A stretch of 64,000 nucleotides of DNA from Staphylococcus debuckii. Lineage in GTDB: Bacteria; Bacillota; Bacilli; Staphylococcales; Staphylococcaceae. Both the position numbers and the translations under genes were made by a program. The notes beneath the pieces were generated by a model, which was not told the origin of the DNA, made no database searches, and saw only the letters and a program-made list of their open reading frames with translations. The DNA lies in NCBI RefSeq assembly GCF_003718735.1, contig NZ_CP033460.1, forward strand, positions 2,108,001-2,172,000. The letters are read 5' to 3'. Every line of letters begins with the position of its first letter. Within the stretch, counting starts at the first letter, position 1. This document shows, piece after piece, positions 50,681 through 60,351 of this stretch.

Positions 50681-52225
50681 TTATTCTTCTTTATTTTTCT
50701 TGTATAAAATTTCGCGGTAAGTATTCTTTGGAGTATGATACCTTGGCTTTTCAACTGAAAGTGCCCTGAAGAGTGACCACATCATTAAAATAATGACAAT
50801 AGAGAACGGCAGTGCCGCAATAATCAGTAAGTTCTGGATTGCTTGTGTGCCACCTGTATAAATCATAATTAATGCGAATAAGGCTAGAATCACGCCCCAA
50901 GAAACTTTTACCACTGAAGCAGGATTAATACTGCCATTTGAACTCAACATACCTAAGACATAAGTTGCTGAATCTGCAGATGTTACAAAGAATATCATAA
51001 TCACTACAAGTGTTACTAAACTTAAAATAAAGCCGAGCGGATAATGTTCTAATGTCGCAAAGGTTGCCGTTTCAGTTGCTTCTTTAGCAATATTGGCAAT
51101 ATGATTTTCTTGTAAATAAATCGCTGAAGCACCGAATACTGCAAAGAAGAAGAAACATACGAGTGCAGGTACGAACAGCACTCCTAAAATAAACTCTTTA
51201 ATTGTACGTCCTCTAGATACTCGGGCAATGAATATACCTACGAATGGTGCCCATGATATCCACCAAGCCCAATAGAAGATAGTCCAATTTTGCATCCATT
51301 GGAATTTCTCTCCACCATTTTGTGGAATACGCAAACTCATTTTAAAGAAATTAGCAATATAATTCCCCAATGAATTAGTGAACATATCTAAAATGTATAG
51401 TGTAGGTCCTACGGCAAAGAGTACGATTAAAACTATAAATGCTAGAATCATATTGATATTACTCAATGTTTTAATCCCTTTATCAATACCGGACCAAGCA
51501 CTCCAAGTGAATAAGATAGTAGAAATAATGACAATCACGACTTGTACACCGAAATTAGAAGGCACTTTAAATAAGAAATGCAGTCCTTCATTAATTTGCA
51601 ACGCACCGAAACCTAAAGTGGCTGCAACCCCTGTAACCGTGGCGATAATCGCAAGTACATCGATCATGCCGCCAAGCGGTCCACGCATACGTTTTTCACC
51701 GAGAAGCGGAACGAGTGTCGCACTGACTAAACCAGGATAGCCTCTATGAAAATTAAAGTAAGCAAAAACTAATGCGACGATTCCATAGACTGCCCATGCA
51801 TGAATCCCCCAATGGAAGAACGCAAACTGCATGGCATCATCAATAGCAGGTTGTGTTCCCGCTTTATGTATCGGTGTTTTAGTAAACGCATGGCTGATTG
51901 GTTCTGCAGTAGTCCAAAAAACTAAGCCGATGCCCATACCTGCGCTGAACAGCATCGCAAACCAAGATTTCAAGGAAAACTCTGGATCTTCTCCCTCTTC
52001 GCCTAAAGTGATGCTGGAATATCTAGAAAATAAAAGGTACACACATACAATCAATATTACGAGGACTAATAATAAATAATACCAAGTAAAATTTTTCGCA
52101 ATAAAGGTTGTGATTTGTTGTGTCCCTGTCTCAAGTTGTTTTGGAAAAATGGCACCGAATACTACGAAAAGCGTACATATTGCAAGTGCGAACCAAAACA
52201 CTTTCGTCATTTTTTTATCTTTCAT
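50681..52225 (-). CDS. opuD2: BCCT-family glycine betaine transporter OpuD2
   Basis: Sodium-coupled importer of glycine betaine or related osmoprotectants, 514 residues, 12 helices. Diagnostic parts: FSAGMGIGLVFWTTAEPISH (about 93-112, Gly-rich Na+ segment), HWGIHAWAVYGIV (about 136), and WTIFYWAWWISWAPFVGIFIARVSRGRTIKEFI (in pieces, about 310-340), the Trp-rich betaine-binding helix 8. Staphylococci carry two OpuD paralogues; the name opuD2 follows its position beside the asp23 genes. GGGGGAAG lies 14 bp before the ATG, a rather long spacing. It is separately terminated from amaP. Confidence 0.9.
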   Translation of the reverse strand: MKDKKMTKVFWFALAICTLFVVFGAIFPKQLETGTQQITTFIAKNFTWYYLLLVLVILIVCVYLLFSRYSSITLGEEGEDPEFSLKSWFAMLFSAGMGIGLVFWTTAEPISHAFTKTPIHKAGTQPAIDDAMQFAFFHWGIHAWAVYGIVALVFAYFNFHRGYPGLVSATLVPLLGEKRMRGPLGGMIDVLAIIATVTGVAATLGFGALQINEGLHFLFKVPSNFGVQVVIVIISTILFTWSAWSGIDKGIKTLSNINMILAFIVLIVLFAVGPTLYILDMFTNSLGNYIANFFKMSLRIPQNGGEKFQWMQNWTIFYWAWWISWAPFVGIFIARVSRGRTIKEFILGVLFVPALVCFFFFAVFGASAIYLQENHIANIAKEATETATFATLEHYPLGFILSLVTLVVIMIFFVTSADSATYVLGMLSSNGSINPASVVKVSWGVILALFALIMIYTGGTQAIQNLLIIAALPFSIVIILMMWSLFRALSVEKPRYHTPKNTYREILYKKNKEE

Positions 52226-52349
52226 AACGAAAAAAACTTCCCCCTATTAAGTTGATGCCTTATTATTACCCTCTTTCTATGCTTAGAACACTTTATTCTC
52301 GCAGTTTCAACATTCCCCTAAGTAATGTAGATTATCTGTCTCGTTGCAT

Positions 52350-52391
52350 AATAAAAAAGGAACTGAGACATTAATTACGTCCCAGCCCTTT
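52350..52391 (-). terminator. Reductase operon terminator (shared repeat family)
   Basis: AAAGGAACTGAGAC (52356-52369) pairs with GTCCCAGCCCTTT (52379-52391) with two mismatches; minus-strand TTTTTTATT follows. Confidence 0.8.
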
Positions 52392-52396
52392 CTACT

Positions 52397-53410
52397 TTAT
52401 TCGTCTTCCATATTAATAACCAGTTTACCAATCATACTGTGACTTTCTAATTTTTCATGTGCTTCATATAAAGTATCTGCCGTCAAACCATCAATAACTT
52501 TAGTTACTGTTGGACGGTAAGCACCCCCCACCGCTTTATTAGAGATATCTGTTAAATAGCGATGATATTTAATGACATCGTCATCATATAACGCACGTGT
52601 ATACATAAATTCATGTGTGAAGGTAATACTTTTATCTTTCAAGAGATTTAAATCTTGGTCTTCTTCAAAAGCTACAATAGTTGCAATATGGCCTCTTGGT
52701 TTCACTAAATCAATCATCTTCTTATAATATAAATCCGTATTGAACGTGCAAAAGATATAGTCAATCTGTTCAATCCCTTGTTGTTTCAATTGAGCTTGCA
52801 TATCTTCTTTATAATTCAGAACATAATCCGCTCCCATAATTTCTGACCATTCTTTCGTTTCATTGCGCCCAGCCGTTGTAACCACGCGTAAGCCGTATTC
52901 TTTTGCAACTTGGGTCGCAATACTGCCGACACCACCAGCACCATTGATAATTAATAAAGTTTTATCTTTATTATTATCTGGATTAGAAGAAATGCCAAAA
53001 ACATCGAACAATGTTTCATAAGCCGTTAAACCAGTGAGCGGTAAACTCGCCGCTTCGTTATATGTTAAATTATCTGGTTTACGCGCAACATAACGCTCAT
53101 CTATGATTTGGTACTGCTCATTTGAACCGTCATAATTAGGTGAACCTGAATAGAAGACTTCATCGCCAACTGAGAATAACTCAGTTTCAGGCCCTGCTGC
53201 TACGACTTCACCTACTGCATCAAAACCTAGAATTCGTGGCGCGTTTTTAATGGGTGTTTGACGAATTTTCGTGTCGACTGGATTAACACTGATAGCCTTT
53301 ACTTTAATCAATAGTTCATTGTGCTTAGGAATAGGCTGGTCTTTATCAAATTCATAAAATAAATTTCCTTCTGACAAGGCAAAGGGTTGATCTGCACCGA
53401 TTGCTTTCAC
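52397..53410 (-). CDS. Zinc-type alcohol dehydrogenase-like (quinone reductase) protein
   Basis: MDR-superfamily oxidoreductase of 337 residues. N-terminal GroES-like domain (about 25-130, [23 protein letters not shown]), then a Rossmann domain with [20 protein letters not shown] (about 153-172) for NADPH. No catalytic zinc cysteine is evident, so despite the usual name it is probably a zinc-independent quinone or enone reductase. It closely matches the conserved staphylococcal protein annotated as 'zinc-type alcohol dehydrogenase-like'. Start is GTG with GAGGTGG upstream, 12 bp after the preceding reductase gene. Confidence 0.87.
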   Translation of the reverse strand: MKAIGADQPFALSEGNLFYEFDKDQPIPKHNELLIKVKAISVNPVDTKIRQTPIKNAPRILGFDAVGEVVAAGPETELFSVGDEVFYSGSPNYDGSNEQYQIIDERYVARKPDNLTYNEAASLPLTGLTAYETLFDVFGISSNPDNNKDKTLLIINGAGGVGSIATQVAKEYGLRVVTTAGRNETKEWSEIMGADYVLNYKEDMQAQLKQQGIEQIDYIFCTFNTDLYYKKMIDLVKPRGHIATIVAFEEDQDLNLLKDKSITFTHEFMYTRALYDDDVIKYHRYLTDISNKAVGGAYRPTVTKVIDGLTADTLYEAHEKLESHSMIGKLVINMEDE

Positions 53411-53422
53411 ACTACCACCTCA

Positions 53423-54439
53423 TTAATCAAGAATATTAGAAACTTTAATCACTTGTTTACCGAAGTTTTCTCCAGTAAATAGGTTTCTGAATGCGTGAGG
53501 AACTTGGTCAATTCCATCTGCGACAGAGGTTTTTGTTTTAATTTTACCTTCTTTAACCCATTGTGCAAGTTGTTTTCCTGCACTTTCAAAGTTTTTCTCG
53601 AATTGAACCACTAAGAAGCCTTGCATTAATGCTTGGTTTTTAATTAAAATCGGTTGAATGGCTAGTTCATAAGATACCTCTTCATCATTATATTTAGAAA
53701 TTGAACCACATACCGGAATACGCGCAAATGTATTTAAATGTTTAAAGACTTCATTTGCTACAGTACCGCCGACATTTTCGAAGTAGACATCGACGCCATC
53801 CGGCACTGCCTCTGCTAATTTATCAGCATAGTCATCACGTTTGTAATCGACAGCATGGTCGAAGCCTAATTCTTCAACTAAATAGCGGTTCTTTTCTTCT
53901 CCGCCTGCAATACCGACGACTTTAGCGCCTTTGATTTTCGCGATTTGACCTACCACTGCACCGACTGCGCCAGAAGCTGCAGATACAACAACTGTTTCTC
54001 CTTCTTTCGGCTTACCAATATCTAGCAAACCATTGTATGCTGTTTGTCCTGTCATACCTAGCACACCTAGATATAAATAAGACGGTACATCTAATGGCGG
54101 TACTTTTCTAATCGTTTTTCCATCTACTGTAGGAAGGGTTGCCCAAGGCATCATGCCTGTTACAATGTCGCCTTCATTAAAATCATCGTTATTGGATTTT
54201 TTAACTTGGCCTACAGTGAAACCAACAATCGGTTCATCTAATTGGAAATTCTCAACATAAGAATCTGATGATGGTTTCATGCGATTTCTCATATAAGGAT
54301 CGACCGAGATATAAGCCGTTTCAACTACTACTTGGCCTTCTTTTGGTTCTTGCACCTCAACATCTTCATAACGGAAATCCTCATCTTGTGGCATACCTTC
54401 TGGATATCTTGCCAATACAATTTGTTGGTTTTGTACCAT
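53423..54439 (-). CDS. NADP-dependent oxidoreductase (CurA/leukotriene B4 dehydrogenase type)
   Basis: MDR-family enone reductase of 338 residues. SVDPYMRNRMK (about 48-58) is the family signature, followed by LGVLGMTGQTAYNGL (about 130-144), the coenzyme motif SAASGAVGAVVGQIAKIKGAKVVGIAGG (in pieces, about 153-180) and DVYFENVGG (about 219-227). It reduces alpha,beta-unsaturated carbonyls with NADPH in characterised relatives (CurA, PGR1). A second copy lies at 55513-56520, with the two separated by a hydrolase pseudogene. The ATG has AAAGGAG upstream. Confidence 0.87.
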   Translation of the reverse strand: MVQNQQIVLARYPEGMPQDEDFRYEDVEVQEPKEGQVVVETAYISVDPYMRNRMKPSSDSYVENFQLDEPIVGFTVGQVKKSNNDDFNEGDIVTGMMPWATLPTVDGKTIRKVPPLDVPSYLYLGVLGMTGQTAYNGLLDIGKPKEGETVVVSAASGAVGAVVGQIAKIKGAKVVGIAGGEEKNRYLVEELGFDHAVDYKRDDYADKLAEAVPDGVDVYFENVGGTVANEVFKHLNTFARIPVCGSISKYNDEEVSYELAIQPILIKNQALMQGFLVVQFEKNFESAGKQLAQWVKEGKIKTKTSVADGIDQVPHAFRNLFTGENFGKQVIKVSNILD

Positions 54440-54507
54440 TATTACATCTCCTTTTCAATAATATGATAGTTTATCTATTACCGTTTTAAAGATTTTTTAA
54501 TCTTACA

Positions 54508-55382
54508 TTATTTCCACAAGAAATTAATCAGTTGATGAGCTACTTTAGGATTCTCATGCAATTGGCTGTGCTGTCCTTTCTTACCTTTAATTATCATTTC
54601 TCGATAACTTTTAGTATTACCTTCTAAAAGATATCTTAGGGATTTGGAAGAAGCGTTCGTCACACGCTCATCGCTATTTGTCCCATCTCCCACATCACCG
54701 TAAATAATACTTCTACTTTAGGATATGCTTTATTCTTACGTAAACTTAATAAATCAACGTATTCATCTGTCATTCTGTTCGGTTTGCCCTCTGCATTCAG
54801 CTCAACTTTGCCAGGCTCATCATTAATACCGATAATACCATTGAAAGTACCTGCAATGTTCACTTGTTTATGTAAACTTGGTAGATCCGGATTATTGCTG
54901 TATTGCAGCATATAATAAGCGAATGATAGATTACTCATAGAATGTGTGACGATATTGAATTGATCAAACTGATATTTCTGCTGCATGGCTTCCATTACGT
55001 TTTTAATCCATAAAGCATTTTGTTTCATGTCCCCATTTTTATTATCTCTTAAGTTAATGAGAACCACTGGATGTTTTTCATTTTTAGGCAACTCGCCTTT
55101 TAACGTCACATGGCCATTTGAAGTGACGTCGGCTATAATCGGATGCTTAGTAACGCCTTCTTTTTGAACTTCTTTTTTAAAAAAAGCTTCGGAGTTTATA
55201 CTACCGCCATACCCGTGCATAAAGAAAGTCGGCGTACCGATAGATTTATTTGTCGTATCATGACTACTTTGATGATTCGAATCCAACATATATTTGGCGA
55301 TACCTAAAACGCCTAAGATAATAGCAGCCATAATTAAAATAGCTGTAGTCTTAGGATTCGGTTGATTTTGCTTATCCATCAT
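54508..55382 (-). pseudogene. Frameshifted alpha/beta hydrolase (DUF915 family, cell-surface type)
   Basis: Two reading frames together encode one hydrolase of about 290 residues. The first part (from ATG at 55382, AAAGGGG upstream) has an N-terminal membrane anchor (about 12-30), the oxyanion loop FMHGYGG and nucleophile THSMSN. It ends out of frame after EVLFTV. The second frame resumes with GDVGDGTNSDERV, and carries the acid and His (KGQHSQLHENP) of the triad. The junction has a single TTTACGG, whereas an intact FTVYGDV would be encoded by two tandem copies; loss of one 7-bp copy explains the shift. Frame 1 alone lacks the catalytic His. Sequencing error or slippage-based switching remains possible. 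Confidence 0.8.
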
Positions 55383-55469
55383 TGATTCCCCTTTGTTCAG
55401 TTTCTTCGATTTAGTGATATTTGAATTAAGTATAGAGGTTTCAGGATTATAGCGCAATTTGTATGTATA

Positions 55470-55499
55470 GAAAAACGGATGAGCCAAAAACTCATCCGC
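55470..55499 (-). terminator. Terminator of second CurA-type reductase
   Basis: CGGATGAG (55476-55483) and CTCATCCG (55491-55498), perfect, followed on the minus strand by TTTTTCTA. Confidence 0.85.
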
Positions 55500-55512
55500 T
55501 TCTCCTCTTTCT

Positions 55513-56520
55513 TTATTCCTCAGCTACTTTCACAACTTGTTTTCCAAAATTCTGTCCTGTAAAGAGATTTTCAAAGGCTTCTGGTACATGATCAAAGCCT
55601 TCTGCTATAGAAGTTTGTGATTTGATTTTGCCTTCTTTGACCCATTGGGCTAATTCTTTAGCAGCACGCGGGAAGTCATCTTTAAACTGTCTCACAATGA
55701 ACCCTTGCATCAAGGTTTGGTGTTTAATTAAGATGGGTTGGATAGCTGGTTCATATTCAGGTACGTCAGCATTATAAGTCGAAATCGCACCGCATACTGG
55801 AATACGCGCGAAAGTATTGAGATGTTTGAACACCTCATTCGCCACATCTCCGCCGACATTTTCATAATAAACATCGACGCCATCAGGTACAGCCTCTGCT
55901 AATCTTTCTGCATAATCATCACGCTTATAATCCACAGCATGATCAAAGCCTAATTCATCAATTAAATAACGCGTTTTCTTCTCGCCGCCTGCAATGCCTA
56001 CAACTTTAGCACCTTTAATTTTCGCAATCTGTCCCACAACTGAACCAACGGCACCTGAAGCTGCAGAAACAACTACAGTTTCTCCTGCTTGAGGTTTACC
56101 GATACATAATAATCCATGATAGGCTGTTTGACCTGGAGACCCTAAAGTACTTAAGTACAAGTATAACGGACCGACTGGATTCTCTATCTTTTGCAATTCT
56201 TCTCCGTCAACTGTGTTGTATAAACGCCAAGGCAGAGCACCTACTACAAAGTCACCCTCTTTAAAATCTGGATGTTGAGAAGTGGTTACCTTACTTACCA
56301 TACGTCCTACTATAGGCTCATCCACTTGAAATGATGTCACATAAGGGTCATTTTTACGCATGCCGTTTCTTAAATAAGGATCCATTGAGAGGTAAATCGT
56401 TTGTACGAGTACTTCATTTTCTGAAGGTTCCTTTACTTCGACAGATTCATAGCGGAAATCTTCTTTTGTCGGCATCCCTTCTGGAAATTGCGCTAAAACA
56501 ATTTGTTGATTTTCAACCAT
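55513..56520 (-). CDS. NADP-dependent oxidoreductase (CurA type), second copy
   Basis: A 335-residue paralogue of the protein at 53423-54439, with the same architecture: SMDPYLRNGMR (about 49-59), LSTLGSPGQTAYHGL, coenzyme motif SAASGAVGSVVGQIAKIKGAKVV (in pieces) and DVYYENVGG. Long blocks are identical to the paralogue (for example DELGFDHAVDYKRDDYA with one change), pointing to a fairly recent local duplication. Differences cluster in the substrate-side N-terminal half. The ATG has AAGGAG upstream. It has its own terminator, so it is transcribed separately from the hydrolase remnant that follows. Confidence 0.87.
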   Translation of the reverse strand: MVENQQIVLAQFPEGMPTKEDFRYESVEVKEPSENEVLVQTIYLSMDPYLRNGMRKNDPYVTSFQVDEPIVGRMVSKVTTSQHPDFKEGDFVVGALPWRLYNTVDGEELQKIENPVGPLYLYLSTLGSPGQTAYHGLLCIGKPQAGETVVVSAASGAVGSVVGQIAKIKGAKVVGIAGGEKKTRYLIDELGFDHAVDYKRDDYAERLAEAVPDGVDVYYENVGGDVANEVFKHLNTFARIPVCGAISTYNADVPEYEPAIQPILIKHQTLMQGFIVRQFKDDFPRAAKELAQWVKEGKIKSQTSIAEGFDHVPEAFENLFTGQNFGKQVVKVAEE

Positions 56521-56574
56521 TTAAACATCTCCTTAGTTCTCATTAACATACTCTTCTCTTCCCGAATTTCGAAA

Positions 56575-56618
56575 AAAATAAAAGACCGCGCTTGAGTGTG
56601 AGTGCTCAAACACGGTCA
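56575..56618 (-). terminator. ppdK operon terminator
   Basis: GACCG..CTTGAG and CTCAA..CGGTC arms (56584-56617), followed on the minus strand by TTTTATTTTTTT. Confidence 0.8.
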
Positions 56619-56685
56619 GACGTTTATATTTTAAAATGTGAATTTCGGATATTTTTCAAAGTGTGAGAAAGATAAAGCCATATCC

Positions 56686-57504
56686 TTATTTTTTATTTAA
56701 ATATTTTTCAATATAGAATGCAGATTCTTCTATAGATTTATATTCTGTATTGATGACAGTCGCATTGAATTTTAAAAAGACTTCTTCTGCATAGCTGAGT
56801 TCTTCTTTAATGCGCTGCAAACTATTATAATTTGCAGCACCTTTCATTCCTAAGACGCGAATACGTTCTGTACGGATATTCATAATATAGCTCGGACTTG
56901 CAGTTAAGCCGAATACCAACATCTTCTTATTAAACACTTCTTCAGGTATTGGCGCTTCAGGTACTAAAGGTATGTTCGCTATTTTGTAGCCTTTATTTGC
57001 CAAGTACATGCTAAGCGGTGTTTTAGAGGTACGGGAGACCCCGACAATCACTGCATCAGCTTCTTCCATGCCTTCATACACTTTGCCGTCATCGTATTTA
57101 ACCGAGAATTCCATCGCTTCAATACGTTGGAAATAATGCTCGTCTAACTTCCGAAGTGCCCCACTTTCACGTAAAGGTGAACGGTGAGTGCGTTCTTCAA
57201 TAATACTGAGCAAGCCAGACATATAATCTACATAAGGAATTTGTTCTACTTTAGCAAATTCCTGTCCTAATTGATTGAATTTCGGACTGACTAAAGTAGT
57301 GACCACTACGGCATTACGTTGCTTGGCTAAGTTTAAAATCGTTAAGAATTCCTCTTCACTTTTAATAAATGGAAATTTTTTAATTTCTGCTTTCTCTTCT
57401 AAATCTGGAAACTGCGTCAATGTGGCGTGTGCCATACGCATCGCTGTTTCTCCGATAGAATCTGAAACAATATACAATGTTAAATTTTCGTTAGTTGTTT
57501 GCAC
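56686..57504 (-). CDS. PPDK regulatory protein (bifunctional kinase/Pi-dependent phosphorylase, DUF299)
   Basis: Controls PPDK by ADP-dependent phosphorylation and phosphate-dependent dephosphorylation of its active-site threonine. The 272-residue protein has SDSIGETAMRMAHA at the N-terminus, the P-loop-like GVSRTSKTPLSMYLA (about 152-166), and GLTASPSYIMNIRTERI (about 199-215) as in characterised PDRP proteins. The start is GTG and overlaps the end of ppdK by 14 bp, which supports coupled expression. The adjacent ppdK has the expected target threonine (T453). It ends at a clear hairpin. Confidence 0.9.
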   Translation of the reverse strand: MQTTNENLTLYIVSDSIGETAMRMAHATLTQFPDLEEKAEIKKFPFIKSEEEFLTILNLAKQRNAVVVTTLVSPKFNQLGQEFAKVEQIPYVDYMSGLLSIIEERTHRSPLRESGALRKLDEHYFQRIEAMEFSVKYDDGKVYEGMEEADAVIVGVSRTSKTPLSMYLANKGYKIANIPLVPEAPIPEEVFNKKMLVFGLTASPSYIMNIRTERIRVLGMKGAANYNSLQRIKEELSYAEEVFLKFNATVINTEYKSIEESAFYIEKYLNKK

Positions 57505-60133
57505 CGACCAATCTCTCGCTTTCTACCTGACTTTGTGCAGCAGCTAAAATCGCGCCCGGCACACGGAAAGGTGAGCAAGAAACATAATCAATATCTAAAT
57601 CGTTAAAGAAGTGAATTGATTTCGGATCGCCGCCAAGTTCACCGCAGACTCCAATTTTGATTTGAGGGTTGCTGGCTTTTGCTTGTTCAACTGCTGTCTG
57701 AATCAATTGTCCTACACCGTCTACATCTAAAGTTTGGAAAGGATCAACTGATAACAAGTCTCTATTAATATATTCACCAATAAATTTACCTGCATCATCG
57801 CGTGAGAAACCATATGTCAATTGTGTTAAGTCGTTAGTACCAAAGCTGAAGAATTCTGATTCTTGAGCAAGTTGGCCTGCGATGAGACACGCTCTAGGTG
57901 TTTCTATCATTGTACCAATAAGATAGTTCACTGTCTTGCTTTCTTTTTCTTCTAATTCAGAAATAGTTGTCTGAATTGTATCTTTTAAAGTCTTAAATTC
58001 TTCAACAGTAGAAACTAATGGAATCATGATTTCTGGTTTACTTTCAATACCTTCTGCTTGCAGGCGCATCACACTGCCGATAATTGCTTCAGCCTGCATT
58101 TCAGCGAGTTCAGGATATGTGACAGCTAAACGGCAGCCACGGTGTCCTAACATCGGATTGACTTCATGCAAATCACCTAAACGTTGTTTCAATACTTCTG
58201 GTTGCACGTTTAATTGTTTAGAGACGATTTGAATTTCTTCTTCTGATTTTGGAAGGAATTCATGTAATGGCGGATCTAATAAACGTACAATGGTAGGTCG
58301 GCCATTAGATAATCTGAAGATTTCTTCAAAGTCTTCAGTTTGGTATTTACGAATTTCATTTAGGGCCTCAACGCGCTCTTCTTTTGAAGAAGCTAAGATG
58401 AAACGACGCATTTGCACCAGACGTTCAGCGCCAAAGAACATGTGCTCTGTACGTACGAGGCCAATTCCTGAAGCGTCGAATTGATACCCCGCTTCAATGT
58501 CTGCAGGTGTTTCAGCATTCATGCGGACGCCTAAACGCGCACTTTCTTCCGCCCATTGCATGAAGCGGTCGAATTCTTCGCTATGCTCAGCACTCGTTGT
58601 TTCAATTTCACCCAGGTAGATATTGCCTGTTGAACCATCAACGGAGATAACGTCACCTTCATGAATTTGTTTACCATGATAATTAACCACTTTATTAGCA
58701 GTATCAATATTCAAGTTTGAGCAGCCTGTCACACAGCATTTACCCATACCACGTGCAACTACTGCAGCATGTGAAGTCATACCGCCATGTGTCGTTACAA
58801 TTGCTTCACTTGCGACCATTCCTTCAATATCTTCTGGAGAAGTTTCAGGACGCATCAAGATGACTTTGTCCCCTTGTTCTGCTTGTGCTTTAGCATCTTC
58901 AGCTGAGAAGACCACTTTACCTGTTGAAGCTCCAGGGCTTGCAGGAAGTCCTGCGTCAGAAATTGCTTCTGCTGCTTCTAAAGCTTTTTCTTCAAAAGCT
59001 GGGTGCAGCAATGTATCGATTGATTTTACATCTACCTTTGTCAGCGCCTCTTCTTTCGTAATAACCCCTTCATCTACTAAATCAACGGCAATTTTCATGG
59101 CTGCTTTAGCAGTACGTTTACCGTTACGCGTTTGTAAGATATACAATTGAGCATTTTCAATCGTGAATTCGATATCTTGCATATCTTTGTAATGTGCTTC
59201 TAATTTCTCAGTCACATCTACAAATTCTTGATAAACATCCGGCATTTGTGTATCTAACGTTGCGATTTCTTTTGGTGTACGGATACCGGCTACTACATCT
59301 TCCCCTTGTGCATTTAATAAGTATTCACCGAATAATTTATTCTCACCCGTTACTGGGTTACGTGTAAAGGCAACGCCAGTTCCACTGCGGTTACCACTAT
59401 TACCGAAGACCATTTCTTGTACATTGACTGCAGTTCCAATGTCATGTGGAATGTCGTTTAAGTCACGGTAGACACGGGCACGGTCGTTATCCCATGATTT
59501 AAATACCGCTTCTACTGCTTCAGTTAATTGTTGCAGCGGTTCTTGCGGGAATGGTTTGTAGACTTCTTCAACATAGATTTCTTTGAAGCGGTCACTGATT
59601 TCCTTTAATCCTTCAGCTGGAATATCGGCATCTATTTCATATCCATGTTCTTCTTTATATTTATCAAAGTAATGATCGAAAGCAGTCATGGTAATGCCAT
59701 AGACGACTTGTCCAAACATTTGTAATAAACGTCTGTAACAGTCATACGCAAATCGTGCATCTCCCGTTTTTTCTGCTAACTTTTCAACATTTTCATCATT
59801 CAAACCTAAGTTTAAAATCGTATCCATCATACCCGGCATGGAAATTTTTGCACCGCTGCGCACAGATACTAATAATAAATTCTCGTCAGATGAAAATGCT
59901 TTGCCAGTTCGTTCTGAGAATGCTGCCAATTGATTATGTAATTCTTCTTTCAGTTCATCTGATAATATTGAACCATGTTTTAAATATTCAATACAAGCTT
60001 CTGTCGTAATTGTAAAACCATCTGGTACAGGTAAGCCGAGTCGCTTCATTTCCGCTAAGTTAGCTCCCTTTCCTCCTAGAAGGTCTTTCATAGCTTGACT
60101 TCCTTCTGAAAATGCATAAATATATTTTGTCAT
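57491..60133 (-). CDS. ppdK: Pyruvate, phosphate dikinase
   Basis: Interconverts pyruvate, ATP and Pi with PEP, AMP and PPi; in bacteria it can serve gluconeogenesis. The 880 residues have an N-terminal ATP-grasp domain (about 1-340, KGANLAEM, VSVRSGAKISMPGMMDT, RNPVTGENKLFGEYL), the phosphohistidine domain with T453 (regulatory), H455 in GGMTSHAAVVARG, and a C-terminal PEP/pyruvate barrel with SFGTNDLTQ (about 768) and the catalytic Cys of GVCGELGG (about 832). All key residues are intact and numbering matches the clostridial enzyme. The ATG has GAGGTGA upstream. The regulator gene overlaps its 3' end. Confidence 0.95.
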   Translation of the reverse strand: MTKYIYAFSEGSQAMKDLLGGKGANLAEMKRLGLPVPDGFTITTEACIEYLKHGSILSDELKEELHNQLAAFSERTGKAFSSDENLLLVSVRSGAKISMPGMMDTILNLGLNDENVEKLAEKTGDARFAYDCYRRLLQMFGQVVYGITMTAFDHYFDKYKEEHGYEIDADIPAEGLKEISDRFKEIYVEEVYKPFPQEPLQQLTEAVEAVFKSWDNDRARVYRDLNDIPHDIGTAVNVQEMVFGNSGNRSGTGVAFTRNPVTGENKLFGEYLLNAQGEDVVAGIRTPKEIATLDTQMPDVYQEFVDVTEKLEAHYKDMQDIEFTIENAQLYILQTRNGKRTAKAAMKIAVDLVDEGVITKEEALTKVDVKSIDTLLHPAFEEKALEAAEAISDAGLPASPGASTGKVVFSAEDAKAQAEQGDKVILMRPETSPEDIEGMVASEAIVTTHGGMTSHAAVVARGMGKCCVTGCSNLNIDTANKVVNYHGKQIHEGDVISVDGSTGNIYLGEIETTSAEHSEEFDRFMQWAEESARLGVRMNAETPADIEAGYQFDASGIGLVRTEHMFFGAERLVQMRRFILASSKEERVEALNEIRKYQTEDFEEIFRLSNGRPTIVRLLDPPLHEFLPKSEEEIQIVSKQLNVQPEVLKQRLGDLHEVNPMLGHRGCRLAVTYPELAEMQAEAIIGSVMRLQAEGIESKPEIMIPLVSTVEEFKTLKDTIQTTISELEEKESKTVNYLIGTMIETPRACLIAGQLAQESEFFSFGTNDLTQLTYGFSRDDAGKFIGEYINRDLLSVDPFQTLDVDGVGQLIQTAVEQAKASNPQIKIGVCGELGGDPKSIHFFNDLDIDYVSCSPFRVPGAILAAAQSQVESERLVGANN

Positions 60134-60162
60134 TTGCTGATCACCTCATATATCTTTCTTAA

Positions 60163-60213
60163 TGTGTCATACTAATTATTTTAAAGTATGTCATACTGAA
60201 AGCGTTTTGACAA
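60163..60213 (-). promoter_or_regulatory. ppdK promoter with two CcpN-type boxes and a cre-like site
   Basis: Minus-strand TTGTCA (60208-60213) and CATACT (60185-60190), 17-bp spacer. Plus-strand TATGTCATACT (60187-60197) covers the -10, and TGTGTCATACT (60163-60173) lies just past the start; both fit the CcpN consensus TRTGHYATAYW exactly. CTGAAAGCGTTTTGAC (60196-60211) is a cre-like sequence over the spacer and -35. The layout predicts tight repression during growth on sugars. The CcpN gene is not in this window. Confidence 0.6.
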
Positions 60214-60351
60214 TTAAAAACATACTATTTCAAAATATTTTTTGGAAAGGTTTTCATTAAATCGTAATATTTTGCTCCTTTTAGGAGAATAATTCGGATT
60301 AAAATATAAAAGTGATATACTCAAAGTAATCAAATTAATAAAGGAGATACT

